From contig CAVQUX010000014.1 in assembly GCA_963716925.1 (NCBI GenBank), forward strand, positions 744,001 through 808,000: a stretch of DNA of 64,000 nt, in the 5' to 3' direction. A model generated the notes under the pieces. The model was not told the DNA's origin. It made no database searches and saw nothing but the letters and a program-made list of their open reading frames with translations. Position 1 is the first letter of the stretch, and each line of letters starts with the position of its first letter. Position numbers and translations under genes: made by a program. Source of the stretch: DAISKN01 sp963716925. GTDB lineage: Bacteria; Acidobacteriota; Vicinamibacteria; Marinacidobacterales; SMYC01. This document shows, piece after piece, positions 25,081 to 33,249 of this stretch.

Positions 25081-25437
25081 ATGAAGTTCGGAAGGATGCT
25101 CCGGAAGCTCCGTGAAGAGAAAAACATCAGCATCGCGAAATTCGCGAGAAGCGTCGGAATGAGCCCCACGTACTTGGCACCCATCGAGCGGGACGTTTTT
25201 CCCCCTCCCGCGGAATCCAAGGTGGTGCGGATCGCGAGGGCCCTCGATCAGGATCCGGACGAGTTCCTCGCTCTCGCCGGTCGGATCGGCACCGATCTGA
25301 GGCGAATCATCTATCGCCAGCCCCGGCAGGCTGCCGAGCTCCTCCGGGCGATAGACGGCCTCCCCCAGGAGGCGATCGAGGAGCTGGTCGAAGCCGCCCG
25401 GCGCAAGAATCGCCGCTCGAGTGCGCGGCGGGTGTAG
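25081..25437 (+). CDS. XRE-family helix-turn-helix transcriptional regulator
   Basis: 118-aa protein with a Cro/CI-type HTH at about residues 3-65 (FGRMLRKLREEKNISIAKFA, then VGMSPTYLAPIERDVFPPP), followed by a helical C-terminus and a basic end (ARRKNRRSSARR). The ATG at 25081 is chosen because GGAGGAGG lies about 10 nt upstream and it directly precedes the HTH; an ATG-free longer frame to 25030 adds nothing recognisable. The target is unknown; the ParB-fold gene starts 110 bp downstream. Confidence 0.85.
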   Translation: MKFGRMLRKLREEKNISIAKFARSVGMSPTYLAPIERDVFPPPAESKVVRIARALDQDPDEFLALAGRIGTDLRRIIYRQPRQAAELLRAIDGLPQEAIEELVEAARRKNRRSSARRV

Positions 25438-25443
25438 GAGCAG

Positions 25444-25480
25444 CCATCGGCCGTCGGGGATCCCCATCTGCCGCCGATGG
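25444..25480. repeat. Nested inverted repeat after the XRE gene
   Basis: Outer arms ccatcggc (25444-25451) and gccgatgg (25473-25480) enclose an inner palindrome ggggatcccc (25456-25465). It could stop transcription of the regulator gene or act as an operator; no T-run. Confidence 0.5.
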
Positions 25481-25533
25481 ACCAACCAACGAGGTGAACT
25501 GCGGATCGCTGACGGCTGAAGGCTGTTCGCTGC

Positions 25534-25539
25534 TATGAT
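25534..25539 (+). promoter_or_regulatory. Candidate -10 element for the SerK-like gene
   Basis: TATGAT ending 8 nt before the ATG at 25548, with a weak -35-like CTGACG 19 bp upstream (25509-25514). If real, the transcript would begin at or within 2 nt of the start codon. Confidence 0.35.
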
Positions 25540-25547
25540 GCCCCGCG

Positions 25548-26381
25548 ATGGCCGAGCCGTCCGGGGGGTTTCCCGATCTGAGAATCGTTCCAGTGGCCGA
25601 CCTTCTCCTGCACGAGAGGGTCGACCTCGAGCGGGTCACTCGCCTCATCGACCGCCTCTCCGCCGACGGCATCCTGAAGAACCCACCGATCGTCGCCAGC
25701 CTTCCCGGAAGCGATCGGTTCCTCCTCCTCGACGGCGCCAATCGGGTCTCCGCCATCCAGAACCTGGACATCCCTCACTTGATCGTCCAGGTCGAGCCCT
25801 TCGAGAACGAGAGGCTCGAAATCCGTCACTGGAACCACGTGGTTCGCGATATCGAGGCTCGGGAGCTCCTGCGGAAGGCAAGGGAGATTCCCGGCGTGTC
25901 CGTCCGCGAGGGCCGACCGGAGGACTCGACGAAAGAAGAGGGATTTCTCGCGAGCGTCACCACGGGTGAGGATCGTTCGATCCATCTCTTCGATCGGGGG
26001 AGCCTCGCCGCCCGGGTCGAGCATCTTCACGACGTGGTCGACGTCTACTATCGGGGTGAAGCCCGAATGGATCGCGTGAACCATTCGGACGTCGCCGCGC
26101 TGAAGCAGCACCATCCCCACTTCGGCGCCCTGGTCTCGTTTCCCGATTTCTCCAAGCTCGACGTGCGCGCGGTCGCCGAGGGAGGACATCTTCTCCCGTC
26201 GGGGGTCACCCGCATCCTCGTTCCCCGCCGGGTCCTCGGATTCAACCTCCGGCTCCCCCTCCTCAAGTCGAACCTCCCGCTCGAGGAGAAGCGGCGCTGG
26301 CTCGCGGAGGAGATGCGCCACAAGGTGTCCGAGCACAAGGTGCGCTACTACCAGGAGCCGACGTTCGTCTTCGACGACTGA
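25548..26381 (+). CDS. ParB/sulfiredoxin-fold protein, SerK/SbnI-like
   Basis: 277-aa protein with a ParB-like N-terminal half: a leading beta segment LRIVPVADLLLHERVD, then ILKNPPIVASLPGSDRFLLLDGANRVSAIQNL, which carries the DGxxR nucleotide-binding motif. The overall layout, including the late ILVPRRVLGFNLRLPL segment, is like archaeal free serine kinase SerK and staphylococcal SbnI. It lacks the helix-turn-helix of chromosome-partition ParB. A kinase acting on serine or another small metabolite is a reasonable inference. It is 11 bp before the DUF485/ActP pair and likely in the same operon. Confidence 0.65.
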   Translation: MAEPSGGFPDLRIVPVADLLLHERVDLERVTRLIDRLSADGILKNPPIVASLPGSDRFLLLDGANRVSAIQNLDIPHLIVQVEPFENERLEIRHWNHVVRDIEARELLRKAREIPGVSVREGRPEDSTKEEGFLASVTTGEDRSIHLFDRGSLAARVEHLHDVVDVYYRGEARMDRVNHSDVAALKQHHPHFGALVSFPDFSKLDVRAVAEGGHLLPSGVTRILVPRRVLGFNLRLPLLKSNLPLEEKRRWLAEEMRHKVSEHKVRYYQEPTFVFDD

Positions 26382-26392
26382 TCTCACCGCTC

Positions 26393-26671
26393 ATGAAGGA
26401 CCACAAGACCGCGCTCTCGGACCTCGCCTCCGCCCAGTGGCGGCTAGCCCTCACCCTGACGGCGGCGATGATGGCCGTCTACTTCAGCTTCATCCTGCTG
26501 GTGGCCTTCGCGAAACCCCTCCTGGGAACCATACTCGTTCCGGGGTTGAGCCTCGGGACGCTTCTGGGGGCGCTCACCATCGTATCCGCCTGGATCTTCA
26601 TCTGGATTTACGTCCGCTGGGCAAACGGTCACTACGATCGCACGGTGACCACTCTTCGAGGCAAGGACTGA
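26393..26671 (+). CDS. yjcH: DUF485 small membrane protein (YjcH-like)
   Basis: 92-aa inner-membrane protein with two hydrophobic helices (AAMMAVYFSFILLVAFA and LLGALTIVSAWIFIWIYV) separated by a loop with LVPGLSLGT. DUF485 genes almost always precede an ActP-type symporter, as here (the stop TGA shares a base with the actP ATG). Thought to assist or stabilise the transporter; mechanism not established. Confidence 0.9.
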   Translation: MKDHKTALSDLASAQWRLALTLTAAMMAVYFSFILLVAFAKPLLGTILVPGLSLGTLLGALTIVSAWIFIWIYVRWANGHYDRTVTTLRGKD

Positions 26672-28191
26672 TGGGCTCCGTCGATCCCGTAGCCGTCGGA
26701 TTCTTTTTCACGTTCATCGGGCTCACGCTCGGCATCACCTACTGGGCGGCGCGGAAGACGCGGACGGCGGAGCACTTCTACGCCGCGGGGCGAAGCGTCA
26801 CCGGACTCCAGAACGGGCTCGCGCTCGCCGGCGACTACATGAGCGCCGCGAGCTTTCTCGGCATCGCCGGCCTCGTGGCGCTGTCCGGGTTCGACGGGCT
26901 CATCTACTCCATCGGATTTCTCGTGGGCTGGCCCATCGTGATGTTCCTCATCGCCGAGCCCCTCCGGAACCTGGGGAAGTACACCTTCGCCGACGTCGTC
27001 GCCTACCGGCTCTCGCAGCGCCCGGTGCGCGTCGCCGCCGCCTTCGGGACGCTCTCGGTCGTTTCCTTCTACCTCATCGCCCAGATGGTGGGAGCCGGCA
27101 ATCTCATCCGGCTCCTCTTCGGTCTGTCGTACGAGCTCGCCGTGGTCATCACCGGCGGGGTGATGCTTCTCTACGTGCTCTTCGGAGGCATGATCGCGAC
27201 GACCTGGGTCCAGATCGTGAAAGCGGTCCTCCTGCTCGGGGGCGCCTTTCTTCTCGCGATCCTGGTGCTCCTGCGCTTCTCGCTGAACCCCCTGGCGCTC
27301 TTCGCCGCCGCCGCGGAGCGCTACGGCGAAGCCGTGCTCGCCCCGGGCCAGCTCGTCTCCGACCCCATCGACGCCATCTCGCTCGGTCTCGCCCTCATGC
27401 TCGGAACCGCGGGACTCCCGCACATCCTCATGCGCTTCTACACCGTGCCCGACGCCAGAACCGCGAGGACCTCCGTCAGCTACGCCACCGCGTTCATCGG
27501 TTTTTTCTATCTCCTCACGTTCATTCTCGGCTTCGGCGCCATGGTCCTCGTGGGACAGGACGCGGTCCGGGCGGCGGACCCCGGGGGGAACATGGCGGCG
27601 CCCCTTCTCGCGGCCGCGGTCGGGGGGAGGGGTTTTCTCGGATTCATCTCCGCCGTTGCCTTCGCGACCATCCTCGCGGTGGTCGCGGGCCTCACGCTCT
27701 CGGGCGCGGCGGCGCTCTCTCACGACCTCTGGGTGAACGTCGTGCGCCGGGGAGAGGCCCCGGAGCGGGAGCAGCTCGTCGTGGCGCGGCTCGCGACGAT
27801 CCTTCTCGGCGCTCTCGCCATCGTTCTCGGCGTGGTATTCAAGGGGCAGAACGTGGCGTATATGGTAGGCCTCGCCTTCGCCATCGCGGCGAGCGCCAAC
27901 TTCCCCGCGCTGGTCCTCTCCGTTTTCTGGCGGCCATTCACCACCCGGGGCGCACAGGCGAGCATGATCGCGGGGACGCTCTCGGCGCTGATCCTGATTT
28001 ACCTATCGCCCACCATCCAGGTGAGCGTCCTCGGCCGCGAGGCCGCGTGGTTCCCCCTTCGCAACCCGGGGCTCGTGACCATTCCGCTCGCGTTCGTCGT
28101 GGGAATCGCGACCTCGCTCCTCAAGCCCGAGAGGAGCGCCGACGAGGCCTTCCCCGCCCTCGAGCGGCGGCTTCATCTGGGCGCGGACTGA
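26671..28191 (+). CDS. actP: Sodium:solute symporter, ActP (cation/acetate) type
   Basis: 506-aa SSS-family transporter with about 13 membrane segments. Characteristic pieces are AEHFYAAGRSVTGLQNGLALAGDYMSAASFLG split across the first helices, TFADVVAYRLSQRPVRV, GLPHILMRFYTVPDARTAR and VAFATILAVVAGLTLSGAAA. The DUF485 partner supports the monocarboxylate (acetate) type. Proline (PutP) relatives differ in the GLPHI region. Acetate uptake would fit the acyl-CoA catabolic genes further right. Confidence 0.92.
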   Translation: MGSVDPVAVGFFFTFIGLTLGITYWAARKTRTAEHFYAAGRSVTGLQNGLALAGDYMSAASFLGIAGLVALSGFDGLIYSIGFLVGWPIVMFLIAEPLRNLGKYTFADVVAYRLSQRPVRVAAAFGTLSVVSFYLIAQMVGAGNLIRLLFGLSYELAVVITGGVMLLYVLFGGMIATTWVQIVKAVLLLGGAFLLAILVLLRFSLNPLALFAAAAERYGEAVLAPGQLVSDPIDAISLGLALMLGTAGLPHILMRFYTVPDARTARTSVSYATAFIGFFYLLTFILGFGAMVLVGQDAVRAADPGGNMAAPLLAAAVGGRGFLGFISAVAFATILAVVAGLTLSGAAALSHDLWVNVVRRGEAPEREQLVVARLATILLGALAIVLGVVFKGQNVAYMVGLAFAIAASANFPALVLSVFWRPFTTRGAQASMIAGTLSALILIYLSPTIQVSVLGREAAWFPLRNPGLVTIPLAFVVGIATSLLKPERSADEAFPALERRLHLGAD

Positions 28192-28201
28192 CCGCGTCAC
28201 A

Positions 28202-28231
28202 TTGCCGCGAAACCTCCGCTCATGCTAGGAT
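28202..28231 (+). promoter_or_regulatory. Promoter-like element directly before yebC
   Basis: TTGCCG (28202-28207), 18-bp spacer, TAGGAT (28226-28231). Only 7 nt separate the -10 from the yebC ATG (28239), so the predicted RNA starts at the AUG. No ribosome binding site is visible in the gap. Confidence 0.45.
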
Positions 28232-28238
28232 TTTCGCC

Positions 28239-28991
28239 ATGTCCGGACATTCCAAGTGGCATTCGATCAAACACAAGAAGGCCGCCATCGACTCCAAGCG
28301 CGGCAAGGCCTTCACCCAGATCATCAAGGAAATCACCGTGGCCGCCCGCACCGGCGGCGGCGACGCGAGCTTCAACCCTCGCCTTCGCCTCGCCGTCGAC
28401 AAGGCCAAGGCGGAGAACATGCCCAAAGACAACATCGAGCGCGCCATCAAGAAGGGGACGGGGGAGCTCGAGGGCTTCAACCTGGAAGAGGTGAGCTACG
28501 AGGGTTACGGTCCCGGAGGGGTCGCAGTCTACATCGAGGCGACCACCGACAACCGGAACCGGACGGTCGGCGAAGTGCGGCATCTCTTCGGCAAGTACGG
28601 CGGGAACCTCGGCGAGACCGGCTCGGTGGGATGGATGTTCGACAAGAAGGGCTACATCGTCGTCGAGCGCAAGGACGCCCCAGAGGAGACGCTCCTCGAG
28701 ATCGTCCTCGAGGCCGGCGGTGAGGACGTCAAGGAAGACGAGAGCAACTGGGAGATCTTCACCCCGCCCGAGGCATTCCCCGCCGTTCGGGACGCCCTCA
28801 AAGCCAAGGGGATTCCGATCGCGGTGGAAGAGCTGGGAATGATCCCGCAGACCAGCGTGAAGCTCGAGGGCAAGCAGGCCCAGCAGATGCTGAAGCTCAT
28901 GGAGGCCCTCGAGGAGCACGACGACCTGACGAACGTCTGGGCGAATTTCGACATCGAGGAAAAAGAGATCGAAGCCGCGATGTCGAAGTGA
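28239..28991 (+). CDS. yebC: YebC/TACO1-family translation or transcription factor
   Basis: 250-aa protein starting with the invariant GHSKWHSIKHKKAAIDSKRG, then GGGDASFNPRLRLAVDKA, MPKDNIERAIKKGTG and YEGYGPGGVAVYIEATTDN. YebC relatives act on ribosomes stalled at polyproline or regulate transcription. Heads the cluster yebC-ruvC-ruvA-mutS-like-ruvB, a widely conserved order except for the mutS insertion. It ends 4 bp before the ruvC start. Confidence 0.96.
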   Translation: MSGHSKWHSIKHKKAAIDSKRGKAFTQIIKEITVAARTGGGDASFNPRLRLAVDKAKAENMPKDNIERAIKKGTGELEGFNLEEVSYEGYGPGGVAVYIEATTDNRNRTVGEVRHLFGKYGGNLGETGSVGWMFDKKGYIVVERKDAPEETLLEIVLEAGGEDVKEDESNWEIFTPPEAFPAVRDALKAKGIPIAVEELGMIPQTSVKLEGKQAQQMLKLMEALEEHDDLTNVWANFDIEEKEIEAAMSK

Positions 28992-28995
28992 CGTC

Positions 28996-29493
28996 GTGAG
29001 AATCCTCGGGATCGACCCCGGCTCTCAGGCGACGGGATTCGGCGCCATCGATTCCGACGGCCAGCAGCATTCGGTGATCGAGCACGGCGTCATCCGCACG
29101 CCCGCGAGCTACTCGTTTCCTCAGAAGCTCCACTTCATCCACCAGCGCGTCGTCGAGGTCCTCGATCGAACCCGGCCCGGGGAAGTGGTGGTGGAGAACC
29201 TGTTCTACGCCACGAACGTCAAGAGCGCCCTCCGGCTCGGCCACGTGCGCGGAGTGACGCTCATCGCCGGGGTCGCCCGGGGTCTCGCGGTCTTCGAGTA
29301 CTCGCCTCTCGAGGTGAAGCAGGCGGTGGTGGGCTACGGGCGCGCAGACAAACAGCAGGTCCAGAAGATGGTCGCGCTGCTCCTCGGGCTTCCGAGCCCG
29401 CCCGAGCCCGACGACGTCGCCGACGCGCTGGCGGTGGCGCTCTGCCACGCCCATCGCATGCGCTACCTCGAGAAAGTGTCGAAAGCGCGGTGA
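28996..29493 (+). CDS. ruvC: Crossover junction endodeoxyribonuclease RuvC
   Basis: Resolves Holliday junctions. The 165-aa RNase-H-fold protein has the four catalytic carboxylates at D7 (ILGIDPGS), E67 (VVVENLF), D140 and D143 (PDDVADALA). GTG start. It overlaps ruvA as GTGA, so the two are translationally coupled. Confidence 0.96.
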   Translation: MRILGIDPGSQATGFGAIDSDGQQHSVIEHGVIRTPASYSFPQKLHFIHQRVVEVLDRTRPGEVVVENLFYATNVKSALRLGHVRGVTLIAGVARGLAVFEYSPLEVKQAVVGYGRADKQQVQKMVALLLGLPSPPEPDDVADALAVALCHAHRMRYLEKVSKAR

Positions 29494-30095
29494 TCGCCTA
29501 CCTCGAAGGGCGCCTCAACCGGAAGTCGCCGAGCCTGGTCGTGGTCCTCGTGGGCGGAGTGGGATACAAGCTCTTCATCCCCGTCTCCACGTACTACGAG
29601 CTTCCCGAGGAAGGGTCGGAGGTGGCTCTCCACGTCCACACCCACGTGCGCGAGGACGTCCTTGCTCTTTACGGTTTCGCGAGCGCGACCGAAGAGCGCC
29701 TCTTTCAGCGTCTGATCGGCGTGAACGGCGTCGGCCCCGCCCTCGCGCTGAAGGTGATGTCGGGACTCGAGCCGAAGGCTCTGGTCGACGCGATACGATC
29801 CTCCGATCTGAGGCGCCTGGGCTCCATTCCCGGCGTAGGCAAGAAGACGGCCGAGAGGCTCGTGGTCGAGCTTCGCGACAAGATGGCCGGGATCGGGCCG
29901 GTCGGGGGCGAGGACGCTTCCCGCGTTCCCCTGGGGCCCGTCGAATTGCTCCGGGAAGACCTGCTCTCGGCGCTCGCGAACCTCGGGTTCCCCCGCGCCT
30001 CCGCGGAAAAGAGCGTCGAGGCGGCGCTCCGCGAAGAGCCGGAGATCTCTTTCGAGGGAGCGCTGAAGCGGGTTCTGCGAAAGCTCTCCGGGTGA
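29490..30095 (+). CDS. ruvA: Holliday junction branch-migration subunit RuvA
   Basis: DNA-binding tetramer that loads RuvB. 201 aa, beginning with the OB domain (MIAYLEGRLNRKSPS...GVGYKLFIP in pieces), two helix-hairpin-helix motifs (LIGVNGVGPALALKVM and LGSIPGVGKKTAERLV) and the C-terminal RuvB-contact domain LLSALANLGFPRASAEKSV. GTG start overlapping ruvC by 4 nt; its stop overlaps the MutS-like start. Confidence 0.95.
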   Translation: MIAYLEGRLNRKSPSLVVVLVGGVGYKLFIPVSTYYELPEEGSEVALHVHTHVREDVLALYGFASATEERLFQRLIGVNGVGPALALKVMSGLEPKALVDAIRSSDLRRLGSIPGVGKKTAERLVVELRDKMAGIGPVGGEDASRVPLGPVELLREDLLSALANLGFPRASAEKSVEAALREEPEISFEGALKRVLRKLSG

Positions 30096-31885
30096 TGAGT
30101 CGATCCGAAGTTCTCTCCCTGTACCGCGAGAGGCTTCTTGAGCGCGAGGGCGAAAGAGCCCTGCGCCGGGGCAGGGTGGCGCTCGTCTCCTACGCGAGGC
30201 TCGCGACGTTCGCCGCCGGGGTCGCTCTCCTCTGGTTCGTCTGGGAGCGCGAGCCTGGGAGCTGGCCGTTTCTCCTCGTCCCCCTCGCCCTCTTCGGAGC
30301 GCTTCTCGCCGTCCACGTTCGCCTCCACGACGCTCTGACGCGCGTCGAGCGCGCCCTGCGGTTCTACCGGCGCGGAATCGAGCGGCTCGAAGGAGACTGG
30401 CAGGGGAAGGGGAGGACCGGCGAATCGTTCCTCGACCGGGATCACCCCTACGCGCGCGATCTCGACATCTTCGGCAAAGGCTCGCTCTTCGAGCTCCTCG
30501 ACGTCACCGTGAGCCCCTGGGGGACGAAGACCCTCGCCTCATGGCTGAAGCATCCCGCGACTCTCGAGGACGTGCGACTCCGGCAGGAGGCGGTTTCCGA
30601 GCTCCGGACGCTCGTCGATCTCCGCGAAAGGGTCGCTTCCGAGCCCGCGAACGAAGACGAGATCGGAAACCCCGAGGCCCTCGGCAAATGGTCGGAGGCG
30701 CCGGAAGTGCTCTCTTCGGAGCCTGCGCGGTGGACTGCTCTCGCCCTCGGCGCCGCGACCACGGCGCTCGCCGTCCTGTGGCTCGCCTCCATGGTCGATC
30801 GGGTGGCGTTTCTCACGGCGCTCGCCGCGAGCGCTTCCTTCGCCCTCGCTTTCCGTTCGCGAACGAGCGCCGTCCTCACCGCCGCCGAGGCTCCCTCTCG
30901 CGACCTCTCGATCCTCGCCTCTCTCCTCCACATTCTCGAGACCCAGGGTTTCGCCGCCGAGCACCTGGTATCGCTCCAGAGCCGGCTCTCGTCCGACGGC
31001 GAGGGGGCGTCGGCGAAGATTCGCCGCCTGGCGCGCCTCATCGAGTATCTCGATGCGCGGAGAAATCAGCTGTTCGCTCCCGTAGCCGCTCTCCTTCTCT
31101 GGGGCACGCAGTTCGCGTTCGCCATCGAGGCCTGGCGGCGGATCTCGGGCCGTCAGGTTCCGCGCTGGCTCGAGGCAGTGGGGGAGCTCGACGCTCTCCT
31201 GGCGCTCGCGAGCTACGGCTTCGAGAATCCGGAGGATATCTTCCCCGCCGCGACCGAGGAGCGGGCGCTCTTCGAGGCGGAAGGTCTCGGACATCCGTTG
31301 ATCCCGCCGGATCGCCTGGTGCGCAACGACGTGGCGCTCGGCCGGGAGTCGAGACTTCTCGTGGTCTCGGGCTCCAACATGTCGGGAAAGAGCACGCTTC
31401 TGCGGTCCGTCGGCGTCAACACCGTGCTCGCCCTCGCCGGGGCCCCGGTGCGGGCGAAAAAGCTCACGCTCTCCCGCCTCCGAGTGGCGGCCTCGATCCG
31501 CATCGAGGACTCGCTCCAGGAGGGCATCTCCCACTTCTACGCCGAGATCCTGCGCCTGCGGCAGGTGATGGAGCTCACCAAGGGAGAGACCCCTGTGCTC
31601 TTCCTCCTCGACGAGATTCTCCATGGGACCAACTCTCACGACCGACGCATCGGCGCCGAGGCCGTGGTCCGGGGCCTCGTCGAGCGCGGCGCCATCGGTC
31701 TCATCACCACCCACGACCTGGCGCTCTCCCGTCTCGCGGAGACCCTGCCTGGACGGGCCGCGAACGTTCACTTCGAGGATCACATCGAGGACGGGAAGAT
31801 CCGCTTCGACTACCGCATGCGGGAGGGAGTGGTGAAGAAGTCGAACGCCCTCGAGCTCATGCGCGGAATCGGGCTGGAAGTCTGA
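30092..31885 (+). CDS. MutS-family ATPase with N-terminal membrane segments
   Basis: 597-aa MutS-related protein. Two hydrophobic segments lie near residues 28-70 (FAAGVALLWFVW and FLLVPLALFGALLAVH), with another pair about 225-260. The middle part has the MutS core-like helices, and the C-terminus has the ATPase: Walker A VSGSNMSGKSTLLRSVG, then the Q-loop-like SLQEGISHFYAEI, Walker B LFLLDEILHGTNSHDRR and HDL in TTHDLALSRL. It lacks the MutS mismatch-binding domain I and the Smr domain of MutS2. Such membrane-linked MutS relatives are common but uncharacterised. Inserted between ruvA and ruvB with GTGA overlap. Confidence 0.88.
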   Translation: MMSRSEVLSLYRERLLEREGERALRRGRVALVSYARLATFAAGVALLWFVWEREPGSWPFLLVPLALFGALLAVHVRLHDALTRVERALRFYRRGIERLEGDWQGKGRTGESFLDRDHPYARDLDIFGKGSLFELLDVTVSPWGTKTLASWLKHPATLEDVRLRQEAVSELRTLVDLRERVASEPANEDEIGNPEALGKWSEAPEVLSSEPARWTALALGAATTALAVLWLASMVDRVAFLTALAASASFALAFRSRTSAVLTAAEAPSRDLSILASLLHILETQGFAAEHLVSLQSRLSSDGEGASAKIRRLARLIEYLDARRNQLFAPVAALLLWGTQFAFAIEAWRRISGRQVPRWLEAVGELDALLALASYGFENPEDIFPAATEERALFEAEGLGHPLIPPDRLVRNDVALGRESRLLVVSGSNMSGKSTLLRSVGVNTVLALAGAPVRAKKLTLSRLRVAASIRIEDSLQEGISHFYAEILRLRQVMELTKGETPVLFLLDEILHGTNSHDRRIGAEAVVRGLVERGAIGLITTHDLALSRLAETLPGRAANVHFEDHIEDGKIRFDYRMREGVVKKSNALELMRGIGLEV

Positions 31886-31913
31886 TCGACGCCGGAGATA
31901 GACTCACGAAAAC

Positions 31914-32931
31914 ATGACCGAACGCCTCGTTACCATGGGCCGCACCGACGAGGACGCCTCTCTCGATCTGAGCCTCCGGCCCCGCCGGTTCTCGGAGTAC
32001 GTGGGACAGCAGAAAATCCTGACGCAGCTCGAGATCGCCGTAACCGCCGCCCGCGAGCGCGGAGAGGCGATGGATCACCTGCTGACCTACGGTCCTCCGG
32101 GCCTCGGGAAGACGACGCTCGCCTACGTGGTCGCGAACGAGCTCCAGGTCGGAATCAAGACCACCGCGGGTCCGCTCATCGAGAAAGCGGGCGATCTGGT
32201 GGCGCTCCTCACGAACCTCGAGCCCCGGGACGTGCTGTTCATCGACGAGATCCATCGACTCCATCCGGCGATCGAGGAGGTGCTCTATCCGGCGATGGAG
32301 GACTTCAAGCTCGACATCATCATCGGGCAGGGTCCGTCGGCGAAGTCCGTCAAGATTCCCATCTCCCACTTCACACTCATCGGCGCGACGACCCGGGCCG
32401 GACTGCTCACGTCGCCTCTTCGCGGCCGCTTCGGCATCGTCCACCGTCTCGATTTCTATACCGAGGACGACCTCGAGCGGGTCATCCTTCGATCCGCCGC
32501 GATTCTGGGGGTGCCGATCCAGCAGCCGGCCGCCCGGGCCATCGCGCGACGGTCCCGCGGGACCCCGCGCATCGCGAACCGGCTCCTGCGCCGGGTGCGG
32601 GACTTCGCCCAGGTGAAGGCCGACGGCGCCATCACCGAAGCCGTGGCGCAGGACGCGCTCACTCTGCTCGAAGTCGACGAGATGGGCTTCGACGAGATGG
32701 ACCGAAGCATCCTCTTCACCCTCATGGACAAGTTCTCCGGCGGTCCCGTGGGGCTTTCGACGGTAGCGGCGGTCGTGGGCGAGGAGGCCGATACCATCGA
32801 GGATGTCTACGAGCCCTATCTGATCCAGATCGGATTTCTCAGATCGCACCCCGCGCGGACGGGTCGCGACCGAGCGCGCCTACCGCCACTTCGGCTTCAC
32901 CCCGGCGGATCCGCAAAAACGCCTCTTTTGA
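31914..32931 (+). CDS. ruvB: Holliday junction branch-migration ATPase RuvB, frameshifted near the C-terminus
   Basis: AAA+ motor of RuvABC. Walker A YGPPGLGKTTLAYV, Walker B DVLFIDEIHRL, sensor IGATTRAGLLTSPLRGRFG and the C-terminal winged-helix VGLSTVAAVVGEEADTIEDV are intact. After IGFLR the open frame becomes non-homologous (SHPARTGRD...). Skipping one T at 32844 restores RTPRGRVATERAYRHFG and a natural stop at 32929-32931, giving a 338-aa protein. As sequenced, the frame runs to 32990 with an aberrant tail. Likely a one-base sequencing or assembly insertion. Confidence 0.93.
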
Positions 32932-32990
32932 CGCGGGTATACACCCGCGCCGCGCCAGTCGGAGCGGATCGAGGGTCTCGTTCCTTGTGA

Positions 32991-33000
32991 TATCCTGATA
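32991..33000. promoter_or_regulatory. Short inverted repeat upstream of hicBA, possible operator
   Basis: TATC-ct-GATA palindrome, 28 bp before the hicB start and overlapping a plausible -10 (TATCCT). HicB-type antitoxins often repress their own operon, but this HicB lacks a DNA-binding domain, so the assignment is weak. Confidence 0.25.
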
Positions 33001-33003
33001 GTG

Positions 33004-33024
33004 CCTCCGGCTCAAGGAGGTGAT
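33004..33024 (+). promoter_or_regulatory. Very strong, possibly hairpin-masked ribosome binding site of hicB
   Basis: aaggaggtgat (33014-33024) pairs with the 16S 3' end over its whole length and is the longest such match in the window. It is partnered by cctcc at 33004-33008, which can pair with ggagg (33016-33020) across a 7-nt loop, so translation might be held down until the hairpin opens. Confidence 0.5.
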
Positions 33025-33027
33025 TGA

Positions 33028-33249
33028 ATGATCTTCAAGGTGCTATTGCAGTGGGATCCCGACTCCAACGTGTGGGTGACGCACGTTCCGGAGCTGGACG
33101 ATATATCCACTTTTGGCGCCACCCAGGATGAGGCGTTGCAGATGACCAAAGACATGATCCTGGGTTACCTCGAAGCATCGAAGAAGGCTCATCACGAGCC
33201 ACGCGCGACCCCGGTTCACTTACCCCGCATCGTCGAACTCGCCGTGTGA
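33028..33249 (+). CDS. hicB: HicB-family antitoxin (short form)
   Basis: 73-aa protein with the degenerate RNase-H-like HicB core: FKVLLQWDPDSNVWVTHVPEL, then the helix DEALQMTKDMILGYL. It lacks the C-terminal ribbon-helix-helix or HTH of longer HicB proteins, so it probably neutralises the toxin without binding DNA. It overlaps hicA by 4 nt (GTGA), with the antitoxin first, the less common order. Confidence 0.82.
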   Translation: MIFKVLLQWDPDSNVWVTHVPELDDISTFGATQDEALQMTKDMILGYLEASKKAHHEPRATPVHLPRIVELAV

